A model generated the notes under the pieces. It made no database searches and was not told the DNA's origin. It saw only the letters and a list, made by a program, of their open reading frames with translations. This document shows, one piece after another, positions 20,031-29,300 of a stretch of 64,000 bases of DNA. The translations under genes and the position numbers were made by a program. Origin of the DNA: Sphingomonas sp. URHD0057 (GTDB lineage: Bacteria > Pseudomonadota > Alphaproteobacteria > Sphingomonadales > Sphingomonadaceae); the NCBI RefSeq assembly GCF_000620665.1, contig NZ_KK211162.1, positions 765,764 through 829,763 of the forward strand, written 5' to 3'. Positions within the stretch are counted from its first letter, which is position 1. Every line of letters begins with the position of its first letter.

Positions 20031-21806
20031 ATGCACGCCTATCGCACCCATAGTTGCGCCGAGTTGCGCGTCACCAATGTCGGTGAAACCGTCCGGCTGT
20101 CCGGCTGGGTCCACCGCAAGCGCGATCACGGCCATTTGCTGTTCGTCGATCTTCGCGACCATTTTGGAATCACCCAGATCGTCGCCGATACGGATTCGCC
20201 CGCGTTCAAGATCCTCGATCGGCTGCGTGTCGAATCGGTCGTGACGGTCGAAGGCGCGGTCGTCGCTCGCTCGGCCGAGACGATCAACGCCAATCTCGGA
20301 ACTGGCGAGATCGAGGTCCGCGCCGGGCCGGTGACGGTCCAGTCGGAAGCTGCCGAGCTTCCGATGCCGGTTGCAACCGAAGCCGACTATCCGGAGGAGA
20401 TCCGCCTCAAGTACCGCTATCTCGACCTCCGCCGCGAGCAGGTTCACACCAACATCATGCTGCGCTCGGCAGTCATCGCCTCGATCCGCGGGCGCATGAT
20501 CGACCAGGGTTTTACGGAGTTCCAGACGCCGATCCTGACCGCGAGCAGCCCGGAAGGCGCGCGCGACTATCTGGTCCCGAGCCGCGTCCACCCGGGCAAG
20601 TTCTACGCACTTCCGCAGGCGCCGCAGATGTTCAAGCAGCTGATCATGGTCGCCGGCTTCGACCGTTATTTCCAGATCGCCCCCTGCTTTCGCGACGAGG
20701 ACGCCCGCGCCGACCGGTCGCCCGGCGAATTCTACCAGCTCGACTTCGAGATGAGCTTCGTCACCCAGGATGACGTGTTCGCTGCGATCGAACCGGTGTT
20801 GTCGGGTGTGTTCGAGGAGTTCGCCGACGGAAAGAGCGTGACTCCCGCGGGCGAATATCTGCGCATTCCCTACAAGGAAGCGCTGCTCAAGTACGGCAGC
20901 GACAAGCCCGACCTGCGCAATCCACTGCTGATCAGCGATGTCGGCGAGCATTTCAAAGGCTCGGGCTTCGGGCTGTTTGCCGGCCTCGTCGAAAAGGGCG
21001 CCGTCGTTCGCGCTATCCCGGCGCCGGGCACCGCCGAGAAGAGCCGCAAGTTCTTCGACGACATGAACGAATGGGCGCGCGGCGAAGGCTTCGCCGGCCT
21101 CGGCTATGCGACGCGCAAAGGCGGCGAGTGGGGTGGGCCGATCGCCAAGAACCATGGCGAGGAGGGCATGAAGCGTCTCGCCGACGAGATGGGCCTCGGC
21201 CCGGACGACGGAATATTCTTCGCCGCCGGGAAGGGAGAAGAGGCCGCCAAGCTGGCGGGTGCTGCGCGCACGCGTGTCGCCGAGCAGCTCGACCTAATCG
21301 AGAAAGGCGCGTTCCGCTTCTGCTGGATCGTCGACTTCCCGATGTTCGAATATAACGACGATCAGAAGAAGGTCGATTTCAGCCACAATCCGTTCTCGAT
21401 GCCGCAGGGCGGGATGGAAGCGCTGGAGAGCAAGGACCCACTCGACATCCTCGCCTGGCAATATGACATCGTCTGCAACGGCGTGGAGCTGAGCTCCGGC
21501 GCGATCCGCAACCATCGTCCCGACATCATGTACAAAGCCTTCGAGATCGCCGGCTACACGCGTCAGGAAGTCGACACCAACTTCGCGGGCATGATCAACG
21601 CGTTCAAGTTCGGCGCGCCTCCCCACGGCGGCTCGGCGCCCGGCATCGACCGGATCGTCATGCTGCTCGCCGACGAGCCCAACATCCGCGAGGTGATCCT
21701 CTTCCCGATGAACCAGAAGGCCGAGGATCTGATGATGAACGCGCCTTCGGAAGTCTATCCCAACCAGATCAAGGAGCTGAACATCCGGATCGTCGAGCCG
21801 AGCTGA
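20031..21806 (+). CDS. aspS: Aspartyl-tRNA synthetase, probably non-discriminating (Asp/Asn)
   Basis: A 591-residue class II synthetase. The N-terminal OB fold (about 1-105) contacts the anticodon. The catalytic core contains motif 2 ([15 protein letters not shown]), a large bacterial GAD insertion (about 290-420), and motif 3 ([13 protein letters not shown]). In the OB fold 'RKRDHGH' carries His where strictly Asp-specific enzymes have Leu; that His is the mark of non-discriminating enzymes. The inference is that it also makes Asp-tRNA(Asn) for GatCAB. No asnS or gat genes lie in the window to confirm this. Confidence 0.96.
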   Translation: MHAYRTHSCAELRVTNVGETVRLSGWVHRKRDHGHLLFVDLRDHFGITQIVADTDSPAFKILDRLRVESVVTVEGAVVARSAETINANLGTGEIEVRAGPVTVQSEAAELPMPVATEADYPEEIRLKYRYLDLRREQVHTNIMLRSAVIASIRGRMIDQGFTEFQTPILTASSPEGARDYLVPSRVHPGKFYALPQAPQMFKQLIMVAGFDRYFQIAPCFRDEDARADRSPGEFYQLDFEMSFVTQDDVFAAIEPVLSGVFEEFADGKSVTPAGEYLRIPYKEALLKYGSDKPDLRNPLLISDVGEHFKGSGFGLFAGLVEKGAVVRAIPAPGTAEKSRKFFDDMNEWARGEGFAGLGYATRKGGEWGGPIAKNHGEEGMKRLADEMGLGPDDGIFFAAGKGEEAAKLAGAARTRVAEQLDLIEKGAFRFCWIVDFPMFEYNDDQKKVDFSHNPFSMPQGGMEALESKDPLDILAWQYDIVCNGVELSSGAIRNHRPDIMYKAFEIAGYTRQEVDTNFAGMINAFKFGAPPHGGSAPGIDRIVMLLADEPNIREVILFPMNQKAEDLMMNAPSEVYPNQIKELNIRIVEPS

Positions 21807-21813
21807 CGCCGGT

Positions 21814-21831
21814 CGTGGCCGACCGGCCACG
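21814..21831 (+). terminator. GC-rich hairpin just after aspS
   Basis: A perfect 7-bp stem CGTGGCC / GGCCACG with the loop GACC begins eight bases after the aspS stop. It is not followed by a T-run, so it may be a weak or Rho-assisted terminator, or only a leader structure for the next gene. Confidence 0.3.
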
Positions 21832-21913
21832 GTTGCGTGCCAAATCGGGACGGGTCGCTCGATCCGTTTCGACGTCAATTGTGGACCAATCGCCGCGCGG
21901 CTACTCTGCAGCG

Positions 21914-22660
21914 ATGGCCGAAACCGGATCAGATTGGCTGCAAGCCGCGGGCGGGGAGCCGTTCCATTCGACGCTTGCGGCGCTGTGCGATCAGCTTGGG
22001 GAGCTGCAGTTGCCGCAGGTCGCGCACGGCCGCCGCGCGATCATCATTTTCGAGGGACCCGACGGCGCCGGAAAGAAGCACGCGCTGAAGCAGCTCGCCG
22101 CGGCCTTCGACCCCTGCCACGTGCGGATTTGCCCGATTCATCATGACCGGCGGGAGTCGGCCGAGGGTCATTGGCTGGCGCCCTTTTGGCGGCAGCTGCC
22201 GAGCGCCGGCGACACGACCGTCTTCTATCGCAGCTGGTACCGGCGGGTGCTCGACGATCGCCTTCAGGGGCGGATCAGCGACAAGGCGGCGGCTCGCGCC
22301 TTCGACGAGATCAACGAGTTCGAGGCGCAGCAGCGCGACTATGGGACGCTGATCGTCAAATTGTTCTTCGAGATTACCGCGGACGTCCAGGAGCGCCGCC
22401 TCGCCGAGCGCGCGGGCAACATGTGGTGGCCGGTCATCCGCCGCGACGAGCCGGTTCGCGTTGCCGACGAAGGCTATGCGAAAGCCGTCGCCGAACTCTT
22501 CGCCAACACCGACACCCGCTGGTCGCCGTGGCGGAAGATCGATGGCAGCGACGAGCGTTCGGCCGGGCTCGCCGCGCTTACGACGATCGCGGACGTGTGG
22601 GCCGAGACCATGCCGGCGGAGCCGCCGCACATCGTGGGAGCTCCGAACCGCGCCGCCTAA
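21914..22660 (+). CDS. PPK2-like polyphosphate kinase family protein
   Basis: A 248-residue protein with the PPK2 P-loop kinase layout. Walker A is GPDGAGKK (residues 48-55), where canonical PPK2 has GRDAAGKGG. The lid/substrate helix YRSWYRRVLDDRLQG and the strand LIVKLFFEITADVQERRLAER match the family, as does the C-terminal DTRWSPWRKIDGSDERSA. PPK2 enzymes phosphorylate NMP or NDP with polyphosphate. The changed Walker A and the missing Gly-Gly make activity or substrate uncertain. The ATG at 21914 gives a typical start; an in-frame GTG at 21815 lies inside a hairpin and is less likely. The stop shares CTAA with greB. Confidence 0.75.
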   Translation: MAETGSDWLQAAGGEPFHSTLAALCDQLGELQLPQVAHGRRAIIIFEGPDGAGKKHALKQLAAAFDPCHVRICPIHHDRRESAEGHWLAPFWRQLPSAGDTTVFYRSWYRRVLDDRLQGRISDKAAARAFDEINEFEAQQRDYGTLIVKLFFEITADVQERRLAERAGNMWWPVIRRDEPVRVADEGYAKAVAELFANTDTRWSPWRKIDGSDERSAGLAALTTIADVWAETMPAEPPHIVGAPNRAA

Positions 22661-23142
22661 TCCGGATAGCGGATCGCCATCACTTCATAGCTTTTCTCGC
22701 CGGCGGGCAGGTGCACGATCCGCTCCTCGCCCACTTTCGCGCCGACCAAAGCGCGAGCCAGCGGCGCGCTCCAGCCGATCTTGCCGGAGCCCGCATCGGT
22801 TTCATCGTCGCCGACGATCGTCAGCGTGCGCCGATCGTTGTCCTCATCCGCCAGCTCGACCGTTGCGCCGAAGCGAACCTGGTCGCGCGCCTGCTGGGCG
22901 GCGGGGTCGACGACCTTGGCCGCCTTCATGATCCGCGACAGATAAGTGAGCCGACGGTCGATCTCGCGGAGCCGCTTCTTGCCATAGAGGTAATCGGCAT
23001 TTTCGGACCGATCCCCGAGCGAAGCGGCCCACGAGACGACTTCGACGATCTTCGGCCGCTCGATGCCGAACAACTCCTCATATTCGGCGCGCAGGCGCGC
23101 GAACCCTTCGGGCGTGATGAAGCGCGGTGGGGAATCGGCCAT
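22657..23142 (-). CDS. greB: Transcription elongation factor GreB
   Basis: A 161-residue Gre factor that rescues backtracked RNA polymerase by stimulating transcript cleavage. The N-terminal coiled coil (about 10-78) carries the acidic tip GDRSENADY and the GreB-typical continuation YGKKRLREIDRRLTYL. The C-terminal FKBP-like domain (about 85-160) includes IGWSAPLARALVGAKVGEE. Start at 23142: the open frame continues upstream into slt but with no family similarity. The gene lies eight bases after the slt stop, so they are probably co-transcribed. Confidence 0.93.
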   Translation of the reverse strand: MADSPPRFITPEGFARLRAEYEELFGIERPKIVEVVSWAASLGDRSENADYLYGKKRLREIDRRLTYLSRIMKAAKVVDPAAQQARDQVRFGATVELADEDNDRRTLTIVGDDETDAGSGKIGWSAPLARALVGAKVGEERIVHLPAGEKSYEVMAIRYPD

Positions 23143-23150
23143 GAGGCCCT

Positions 23151-25118
23151 TTACGCGGGCCTGGTCTTCCCCAGGTAGCGCGAAACGTGGAGCGCCTGTT
23201 GCTGCGACGGGCTGCCGCGCATCGAGTCGTAAACGACGCTGTTCTCGATCACCCGCTGCACGTAGGCCTTGGTCTCCGTGTAAGGGATCGCCTCGATCCA
23301 CTTCAGCATGTCCACCTGGCTCCGGGGGTCGCCATATTGCCGGACCCATTTGCCGACATTCCCCGATCCCGCATTGTAGCTCGCGACCGCGAGCGGGACG
23401 CTGCCGTTCCAGATGTTGAGCATGCGCTGGAAATAGGCCGAGCCAAGCATGACGTTGTAATTGGGATCGCTGATCAGGCGATAGCTGTCGTAGCCGACGC
23501 CCATCTTGCCGGCCTGCTCGCGCGCCGTGCCGGTCATTAGCTGCATCATTCCCCGGGCGCCCGCGTGGCTCACAGCATAAGGGTCGAACGAGCTCTCCTG
23601 GCGGCTGATGCCGTGGGCGAGCGACCAATTGTCTCCCGAAACCGAGGCCAGCGTCGGATAGGCCTGGCGGACGTAGAACATCGATCCTTTGACTCGCGCC
23701 ATCCGCGCCACCCACACCGCAAGATCCTGCCGCCCGAGTTGCTGGCCAAGCTCAACCGCCAAACCGCGGTCGGCGTCGTTATTGAGCGACTCGGCGAGCG
23801 TCCTCACGAATAGCGCCTGCTCGGTCGATTGGCGTTGCTGACCAAGGACTCGCAGCGCCTGGACGATCCGGTTGTTGGAGAAGGCCGCGCGCGCCGCCGG
23901 AGCGGTCGTGATATTGGCCAAGGATTGCGGCGGCGCCGGAACCGAGCGGCCGAGCCGCTCGAGCGCGAGTTGCCCGTAGAACAGCTCCGGATAGGCGGCT
24001 GCGCGCTGGAAATAGCTGTTGGCCGTCGGGAACTGGCCCGCCGACAGTGCCGCACGGCCCGCCCAGTAATCGCCCTTGGTATGCACCTGGAGTGAGCGCC
24101 CCGCGCGCGAATAGCGATCGAACATCGCGATCGCATTGGAGGGCCGATTGAGGCGATCGAGCGCGACGTTGCCCGCGAGCCAGACCAGGCTCGTATAATT
24201 GTCGCGCACCTCGAGGGGCTGGTCCGCAACCGCCGAGCCGTTGGGCAGCGCATCGTCGACCTGGCTCGCGATATTGTAGGCGAGCTGCCACTGTCGGTCC
24301 TGCGCCGCGTCGGCGGCGAGCTGCAACAGCATGTCGTAGAAACGATCCGGGTCCGCGGGGCGATAGGTGAAATTGTGCGCCCGCGCGGCAAGGTCCTGGG
24401 CCGACCGATTGAAATTGTTGGCGCGCAGCCAGCGGGCCCGGTCCATCATCAGGCCGGCGTCGCTGGTGACGGTGCCGATGACGGTGCCGTAGCGGCTCTC
24501 GGCGTCGGCATCGTTGCGCTGCATTGCGACGCGCGCTCCGAAGGCGGCCTGGCGCGAAGGCGTGGCCATCGGCACGAAGCGCGCGGCATCGTCAGCCTTC
24601 TTGGCGAACAGAAGCGAATCGACGCGCCGGTCGTGGTCGGCGCGAGTGAAGCTGCCGCCGTAGCGCCCCCAAATCACCTGCTCGTCGGCCCCGCTAAGGT
24701 CGTCCGAGGCCCAGGCATTGCGCGCGGCTTCGAGACCTTCGGTCATCCGCCCGCTCGACGCATAGGATTCGGCAAGGCGGGCATAGCCGCTTCCGGTCGC
24801 CGGCTTGTCGTGCGCGAAGAAGGCAATGACCGTGGCCGCGTTTTCACCCGGGTGCATGGCTTTCTCGGCCCAGCGCCGCATCTTTGCTTCGTCCGGCCAA
24901 TCGGGATTGGCGATCAGGAAATTCGCATAATCGGCGAAACTGTAGCCGCTGCTCTGACGCAACCGCCGCCAGTCGTTGAGCGCATAGCCGACGTTGCTTG
25001 CCGCCGGTGCCGCATAGACCCGCGGGTAAGCATAAGGCACCGGCGATTGCGCCGAGCTCGACGGAGCAAGGGCCAGTAGGGCCGGCAAGACCAGGCTAGG
25101 ACGCCACATGCTGGACAT
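23151..25118 (-). CDS. slt: Soluble lytic murein transglycosylase
   Basis: A 655-residue periplasmic enzyme. It has a signal peptide (LVLPALLALAPSSSAQ), a long superhelical alpha domain (about 35-480) and the goose-lysozyme-like SLT domain (about 490-610). The catalytic Glu is Glu508 in ISRQESSFDPYA; GARGMMQLMTGTA and VASYNAGSGNV complete the SLT signature. It cleaves the MurNAc-GlcNAc bond to give 1,6-anhydro products during wall turnover. The start at 25118 opens the signal peptide; MSSM could also start at the second Met. Divergent from dapA. Confidence 0.92.
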   Translation of the reverse strand: MSSMWRPSLVLPALLALAPSSSAQSPVPYAYPRVYAAPAASNVGYALNDWRRLRQSSGYSFADYANFLIANPDWPDEAKMRRWAEKAMHPGENAATVIAFFAHDKPATGSGYARLAESYASSGRMTEGLEAARNAWASDDLSGADEQVIWGRYGGSFTRADHDRRVDSLLFAKKADDAARFVPMATPSRQAAFGARVAMQRNDADAESRYGTVIGTVTSDAGLMMDRARWLRANNFNRSAQDLAARAHNFTYRPADPDRFYDMLLQLAADAAQDRQWQLAYNIASQVDDALPNGSAVADQPLEVRDNYTSLVWLAGNVALDRLNRPSNAIAMFDRYSRAGRSLQVHTKGDYWAGRAALSAGQFPTANSYFQRAAAYPELFYGQLALERLGRSVPAPPQSLANITTAPAARAAFSNNRIVQALRVLGQQRQSTEQALFVRTLAESLNNDADRGLAVELGQQLGRQDLAVWVARMARVKGSMFYVRQAYPTLASVSGDNWSLAHGISRQESSFDPYAVSHAGARGMMQLMTGTAREQAGKMGVGYDSYRLISDPNYNVMLGSAYFQRMLNIWNGSVPLAVASYNAGSGNVGKWVRQYGDPRSQVDMLKWIEAIPYTETKAYVQRVIENSVVYDSMRGSPSQQQALHVSRYLGKTRPA

Positions 25119-25196
25119 TTTGCCGCCCCGCTCCTTATCAGCCAGTGAACACGGCCAATCCGTCCACAGAAAACTCCCGATCGAGGAAGCAAGTTC

Positions 25197-26072
25197 ATGT
25201 TTTTCGGTTCGATTCCGGCGCTTGTGACCCCATTTTCGGGCGGGCGTGTCGCCGAAGACACATTCCGCGAGCTGGTCGAATGGCAAATCGCCGAGGGCAG
25301 CAATGCGCTCGTGCCATGCGGGACCACCGGCGAAAGTGCGACGATGAGCGCCACTGAACAACGCCGCGTGATCGAGATCGCGGTCGAGGTGGCGGCCGGT
25401 CGCGTGCCGGTCATTGCCGGCTGTGGCAGCAACAATGTCGAGCATGCGATCGAATATCTGCATGCGGCGAAAGACGCGGGCGCCGATGCGGCACTGATCG
25501 TGATGGGCTATTACAACCGGCCGAGCCAGGCGGGCATGCTTGCCGCGTTCAAGGCGCTGTCCGTTGCTTCGGCGCTGCCGATCATCGTGTACAACATCCC
25601 TGGCCGCGCGGTGGTCGACATTTCAGTCGAGACCCTGGCCGAGATCGGCAAGCTAGCGAACGTCGTCGGGGTAAAGGATGCGACCGGCAATCTCGGGCGA
25701 GTCACCGCTCAGCGCCTGGCCTCCGGCGAGGAGTTTATCCAGCTCAGCGGCAACGACGAGACCGCGCTCGCCTTCAACGCCGTGGGCGGCGTCGGCTGCA
25801 TCTCGGTCACCGCCAACGTCGCGCCTCGGCTCTGCGCCGATTTCCAAAAAGCGACGCGGGAGGGCCGCTGGGATGACGCGTTGAAGCTGCAGGACCGACT
25901 GTTCCCGCTGCACACGGCTCTGTTCACCGATGCCTCGCCCGGCCCGGTTAAATATGCCCTGTCTCGCATTCGGCCGGGCTTCCCGACCGATCTCCGCCTG
26001 CCCCTGGTCGAAGCGTCCGACGCGTCGAAGCGCGCCGTCGACGAGGCGCTCGAGCGTGCGGGGCTCGCCTGA
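25197..26072 (+). CDS. dapA: 4-hydroxy-tetrahydrodipicolinate synthase
   Basis: A 291-residue TIM-barrel aldolase that condenses pyruvate with aspartate semialdehyde on the way to lysine and meso-diaminopimelate. Active-site residues are present: CGTTGES (Thr pair), Tyr132 in VYNIPGR and the Schiff-base Lys160 in VVGVKDAT. The ATG at 25197 has GAGGAAG about seven bases upstream. It starts an operon with smpB (6-base gap) and DUF2062. The nearby cell-wall genes need its product, mDAP. Confidence 0.96.
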   Translation: MFFGSIPALVTPFSGGRVAEDTFRELVEWQIAEGSNALVPCGTTGESATMSATEQRRVIEIAVEVAAGRVPVIAGCGSNNVEHAIEYLHAAKDAGADAALIVMGYYNRPSQAGMLAAFKALSVASALPIIVYNIPGRAVVDISVETLAEIGKLANVVGVKDATGNLGRVTAQRLASGEEFIQLSGNDETALAFNAVGGVGCISVTANVAPRLCADFQKATREGRWDDALKLQDRLFPLHTALFTDASPGPVKYALSRIRPGFPTDLRLPLVEASDASKRAVDEALERAGLA

Positions 26073-26078
26073 TCCTTC

Positions 26079-26561
26079 ATGGCCAAGCCGCTTCCTGCCC
26101 CGTTCGACAAGCAAAAGGTCGTGGCCGAGAACCGGCGCGCGCGCTTCGACTATTTCGTCGAGGATCGGCTCGAGGCGGGGATCCAGCTGACCGGAACCGA
26201 GGTGAAGTCGCTGCGCCAGGGCGAGGGGTCGATCGCCGAGAGCTACGCCACCGTGGAAGGGGAGGAGGTATGGCTGATCAACAGTCACATCCCCGAATAC
26301 AGTCATGGCAACCGCCTCAACCATCAGCCTCGGCGGCAGCGCAAACTGTTGCTCAAAGGCCGCGAGATCGCGAGATTGCACGGAGCGATCACCCGGCAGG
26401 GGCTAACGCTCGTCCCGCTTTCCCTCTATTTCAATTCGAGCGGGAGGGCGAAGGTCGAGCTGGCGCTCGCTCGCGGCAAGAAGGTTCACGACAAGCGCGA
26501 GACGGTGAAGGAACGGGACTGGAAGCGCGAGCAACAACGACTTCTCCGGCACAATGGCTGA
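26079..26561 (+). CDS. smpB: SsrA-binding protein SmpB
   Basis: A 160-residue tmRNA-binding protein that brings tmRNA into stalled ribosomes. Conserved features: [27 protein letters not shown] (tmRNA contact), a beta core, and the basic C-terminal tail [20 protein letters not shown] which sits in the mRNA channel. The gene for tmRNA is not in the window. ClpX, which degrades SsrA-tagged proteins, is encoded 6 kb downstream. Confidence 0.97.
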   Translation: MAKPLPAPFDKQKVVAENRRARFDYFVEDRLEAGIQLTGTEVKSLRQGEGSIAESYATVEGEEVWLINSHIPEYSHGNRLNHQPRRQRKLLLKGREIARLHGAITRQGLTLVPLSLYFNSSGRAKVELALARGKKVHDKRETVKERDWKREQQRLLRHNG

Positions 26562-26576
26562 GGTAGGCCCACGCGC

Positions 26577-27116
26577 ATGAAGTGGCTCCGAGACCACATC
26601 CCGACCCGCGAGAATATTCACCGCCATCGAATCCTGCGGCCGTTTGCCCCGCACCTGGGCCAGGCAGCGCTGTGGCGAATGACCCCGCGATCGGTACCAC
26701 GCGCCGTTGCGCTTGGGCTGTTCGTCGGAATCATCATCCCGGTGATGCACACCGCGATCGCCGCTCTCCTCGCGATCCCGCTGCGGGCGAACATCGCCAT
26801 CACCGCGGTCTTCACCTTGGTGGTCAACCCGCTGACCATTCCGCCGCTCTATTATGCCGCTTACCGGATCGGCTCGTGGGAGCTGAACCATGACGCAACG
26901 CTGGTGAACCCGGCGGCCGCCGAGCGCTTTTCGGGCGAGCTCAGCCGGATGCTCTTCTGGATCCACGAGGCTTCGGGGCCGATCGCGGTCGGAGTGCTGA
27001 CGATTGCCGTCGGCGCGGCCGCGCTTGGTTATCTGACCTCGGGCATCGCCTGGCGGGCATGGCTCGGGAGCCGGTCGCGCCAACGCCGGCAGGCCCGGCG
27101 CGCGGAGCGAATCTGA
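26577..27116 (+). CDS. DUF2062 membrane protein
   Basis: A 179-residue protein of the DUF2062 family. Amphipathic N-terminus (MKWLRDHIPTRENIHRHRIL), then family core with PRSVPRAVALGLFVGIIIPV and NPLTIPPLYYAAYRIGSW, giving two or three membrane segments (about 48-90 and 140-165), and a very basic C-terminal tail (SRSRQRRQARRAERI). The role is unknown. It follows smpB by 15 bases with GAGG upstream, so it is in the dapA-smpB operon. Confidence 0.85.
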   Translation: MKWLRDHIPTRENIHRHRILRPFAPHLGQAALWRMTPRSVPRAVALGLFVGIIIPVMHTAIAALLAIPLRANIAITAVFTLVVNPLTIPPLYYAAYRIGSWELNHDATLVNPAAAERFSGELSRMLFWIHEASGPIAVGVLTIAVGAAALGYLTSGIAWRAWLGSRSRQRRQARRAERI

Positions 27117-27217
27117 GGTGCTGTTTGCAGCCAGGAAGGGCGCGGCCGTCGATTCCGGGATGGCCGAGAGCCCGCCGGTGGGCAATCGCCGCGTCGTACA
27201 GATTTGAGGGAAATCAC

Positions 27218-29290
27218 ATGAACCGCGTTATCGTTTTGGGCTTGGCCACCTCCATTCTCGCCGGTTGCGCAACGACGCCGCCCGCACCTCCGCCCCCGCC
27301 TCCAGCGATCGTTGAGGCCGTTCTTCCGGCGCCCGAGCCGGCCCCTGCTCCCAAACCGCAATACGGCAGCTTCGGCTTCGACTCCGCGGGGATGGATACG
27401 AGCGTTGCACCGGGCGACGATTTTTACCTCTACGCCAATGGAACCTGGCTAAAGAACACGCCGATCCCTTCCGACAAGTCGAATTACGGGTCGTTCTCGG
27501 TCCTGCAGGACCTCAGCCAGCAACGGGTCCGCGATATCCTCGACGCGGCGAAGGATGATCCCAGCAGCCGCATCGGCATGGCCTATTCGAGCTTCCTCGA
27601 TGAGGCCGGGGTCGAGGCCAAGGGGCTGTCGCCGATCCAGCCCTGGCTCGATCAGGTGCGCGCGCTCAAGAGCCGCGACGGCTATGCCGCCCTCCAAGGC
27701 GAGGCCGCGCGCAACGGCATCACCGGCCTGTTCGGCGGCGGCGTCATCCAGGACGACCGTAACACCGACATTTATATCACCGGCCTCGGCCAGGCCGGGC
27801 TCGGACTGCCCGATCGCGACATGTACCTGCTTCCCGACGCGAACTTTGTCTCGCTCCGGGCCAGTTATCTCGATCATTTGACGAAGATGCTGACGCTAGC
27901 CGGCGAGACCAACGCCGCCGCTGCTCGCGCCAAGGCGATCATGGATTTCGAGACCAGAATCGCGAAGGTCTCATGGACCCGCGAGGACGTCGGCGACGCG
28001 ACCAAGACCTATAACAAGATGACCCTTGCGCAGCTCCGGAAGCTCGCGCCGGGCTTCGACTGGACGGGATATTTCAAGGGACGCAGCGCGAGCGTCAACG
28101 AACTGCTCGTCGCCGAACCCAGCGCGTTTCGCGACATCGCAGCGCTGTCGGCCAAGGCTCCGCTTCAGGTACTCAAGGACCAGCTCATCGTCCAGTCGCT
28201 CGACACGTATGCCGACGTCCTTCCTCAAGCGGTGGCGGATGAGAATTTCGCTTTCTTCGGCACCAAGTTGAACGGTACGCCGGAGAACCAACCGCGGTGG
28301 AAGCGGGCGGTCGATTTCACCACGAACGTCCTCGATGACGACGTGTCGAAGCTCTATGTCGCCAAGTGGTTTCCGCCCGAATCCAAGGCGGCGATGGATG
28401 ACCTCGTCGCCAACATCATCGCGGCGATGGGCCGGCGCATCGACAACCTCAGCTGGATGGCCCCAGAGACTAAGGTGAAGGCAAAGGCGAAGCTAGCCGC
28501 CTTTACGCCGCGCATCGGTTATCCGACGCAGTGGCACGATTACACCTTCGACGTCCGCCGCGACGACCTGTTCGGCAATGCGATGCACGCCAATCAATGG
28601 TCGCATGATTGGAACATCCACAAGCTCGGTCAGCCGATCATGCGCTGGGAATGGGGCTTCGATTCGATGACGGTGAACGCCCAGGCGAATTTCAAGCTGG
28701 TCGCGATCACGTTCCCGGCGGCGATCCTCCAGCCGCCCTTCTTCGATCCCAACGCCGACCCGGCGATCAACTACGGCGGGATCGGCGCGGTGATCGGCCA
28801 CGAAATGAGCCACCACTTCGACGACCAAGGATCGAAATACGACATCCACGGCAATTTGTCGGACTGGTGGACGCCGAAGGATGTGGCGAGTTTCAAGGCT
28901 TTGACCGGCAGACTTGTGAAGGAATATGACGCCTACGAAGTCTTTCCCGGAGCGCACGTGAAGGGCGAGTTCACGCTTGGCGAAAACATCGGCGACCTCG
29001 CTGGGATGTCGTCGGCGTACGATGCCTATCATGCGTCGCTGAACGGCCGGGAGCCGCCGGTGATCGACGGTACAACCGGGGACCAGCGCTTCTACCTCGG
29101 TTGGGCGCAAGTCTGGCGGCGCAATTATCGTGAGGCGAATTTGCAAGCCCGGTTGCTGACCGATCCGCACTCGCCGTCCGCGCAGCGCACCTGGATCGTC
29201 CGCAACTTCGACCCTTGGTATCCGGCCTTCAAGGTGCAGCCCGGCCAGAAGCTCTATCTTGACCCTGCGGACCGCGTTCGCATCTGGTAA
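27218..29290 (+). CDS. M13 (neprilysin/PepO-like) metallopeptidase lipoprotein
   Basis: A 690-residue zinc endopeptidase of family M13, exported as a lipoprotein (lipobox LAGC) with a Pro/Ala linker at about 20-50. The catalytic zinc motif is HEMSH (His528, Glu529, His532), with the third ligand Glu589 in FTLGENIGDLAG. NAQANFKLVAITFPAAILQP precedes it as in the family. GAGGGA lies before the ATG at 27218. It likely digests small peptides in the periplasm. cckA starts 10 bases after the stop, so read-through into cckA is likely. Confidence 0.93.
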   Translation: MNRVIVLGLATSILAGCATTPPAPPPPPPAIVEAVLPAPEPAPAPKPQYGSFGFDSAGMDTSVAPGDDFYLYANGTWLKNTPIPSDKSNYGSFSVLQDLSQQRVRDILDAAKDDPSSRIGMAYSSFLDEAGVEAKGLSPIQPWLDQVRALKSRDGYAALQGEAARNGITGLFGGGVIQDDRNTDIYITGLGQAGLGLPDRDMYLLPDANFVSLRASYLDHLTKMLTLAGETNAAAARAKAIMDFETRIAKVSWTREDVGDATKTYNKMTLAQLRKLAPGFDWTGYFKGRSASVNELLVAEPSAFRDIAALSAKAPLQVLKDQLIVQSLDTYADVLPQAVADENFAFFGTKLNGTPENQPRWKRAVDFTTNVLDDDVSKLYVAKWFPPESKAAMDDLVANIIAAMGRRIDNLSWMAPETKVKAKAKLAAFTPRIGYPTQWHDYTFDVRRDDLFGNAMHANQWSHDWNIHKLGQPIMRWEWGFDSMTVNAQANFKLVAITFPAAILQPPFFDPNADPAINYGGIGAVIGHEMSHHFDDQGSKYDIHGNLSDWWTPKDVASFKALTGRLVKEYDAYEVFPGAHVKGEFTLGENIGDLAGMSSAYDAYHASLNGREPPVIDGTTGDQRFYLGWAQVWRRNYREANLQARLLTDPHSPSAQRTWIVRNFDPWYPAFKVQPGQKLYLDPADRVRIW

Positions 29291-29300
29291 GACGCCATAG

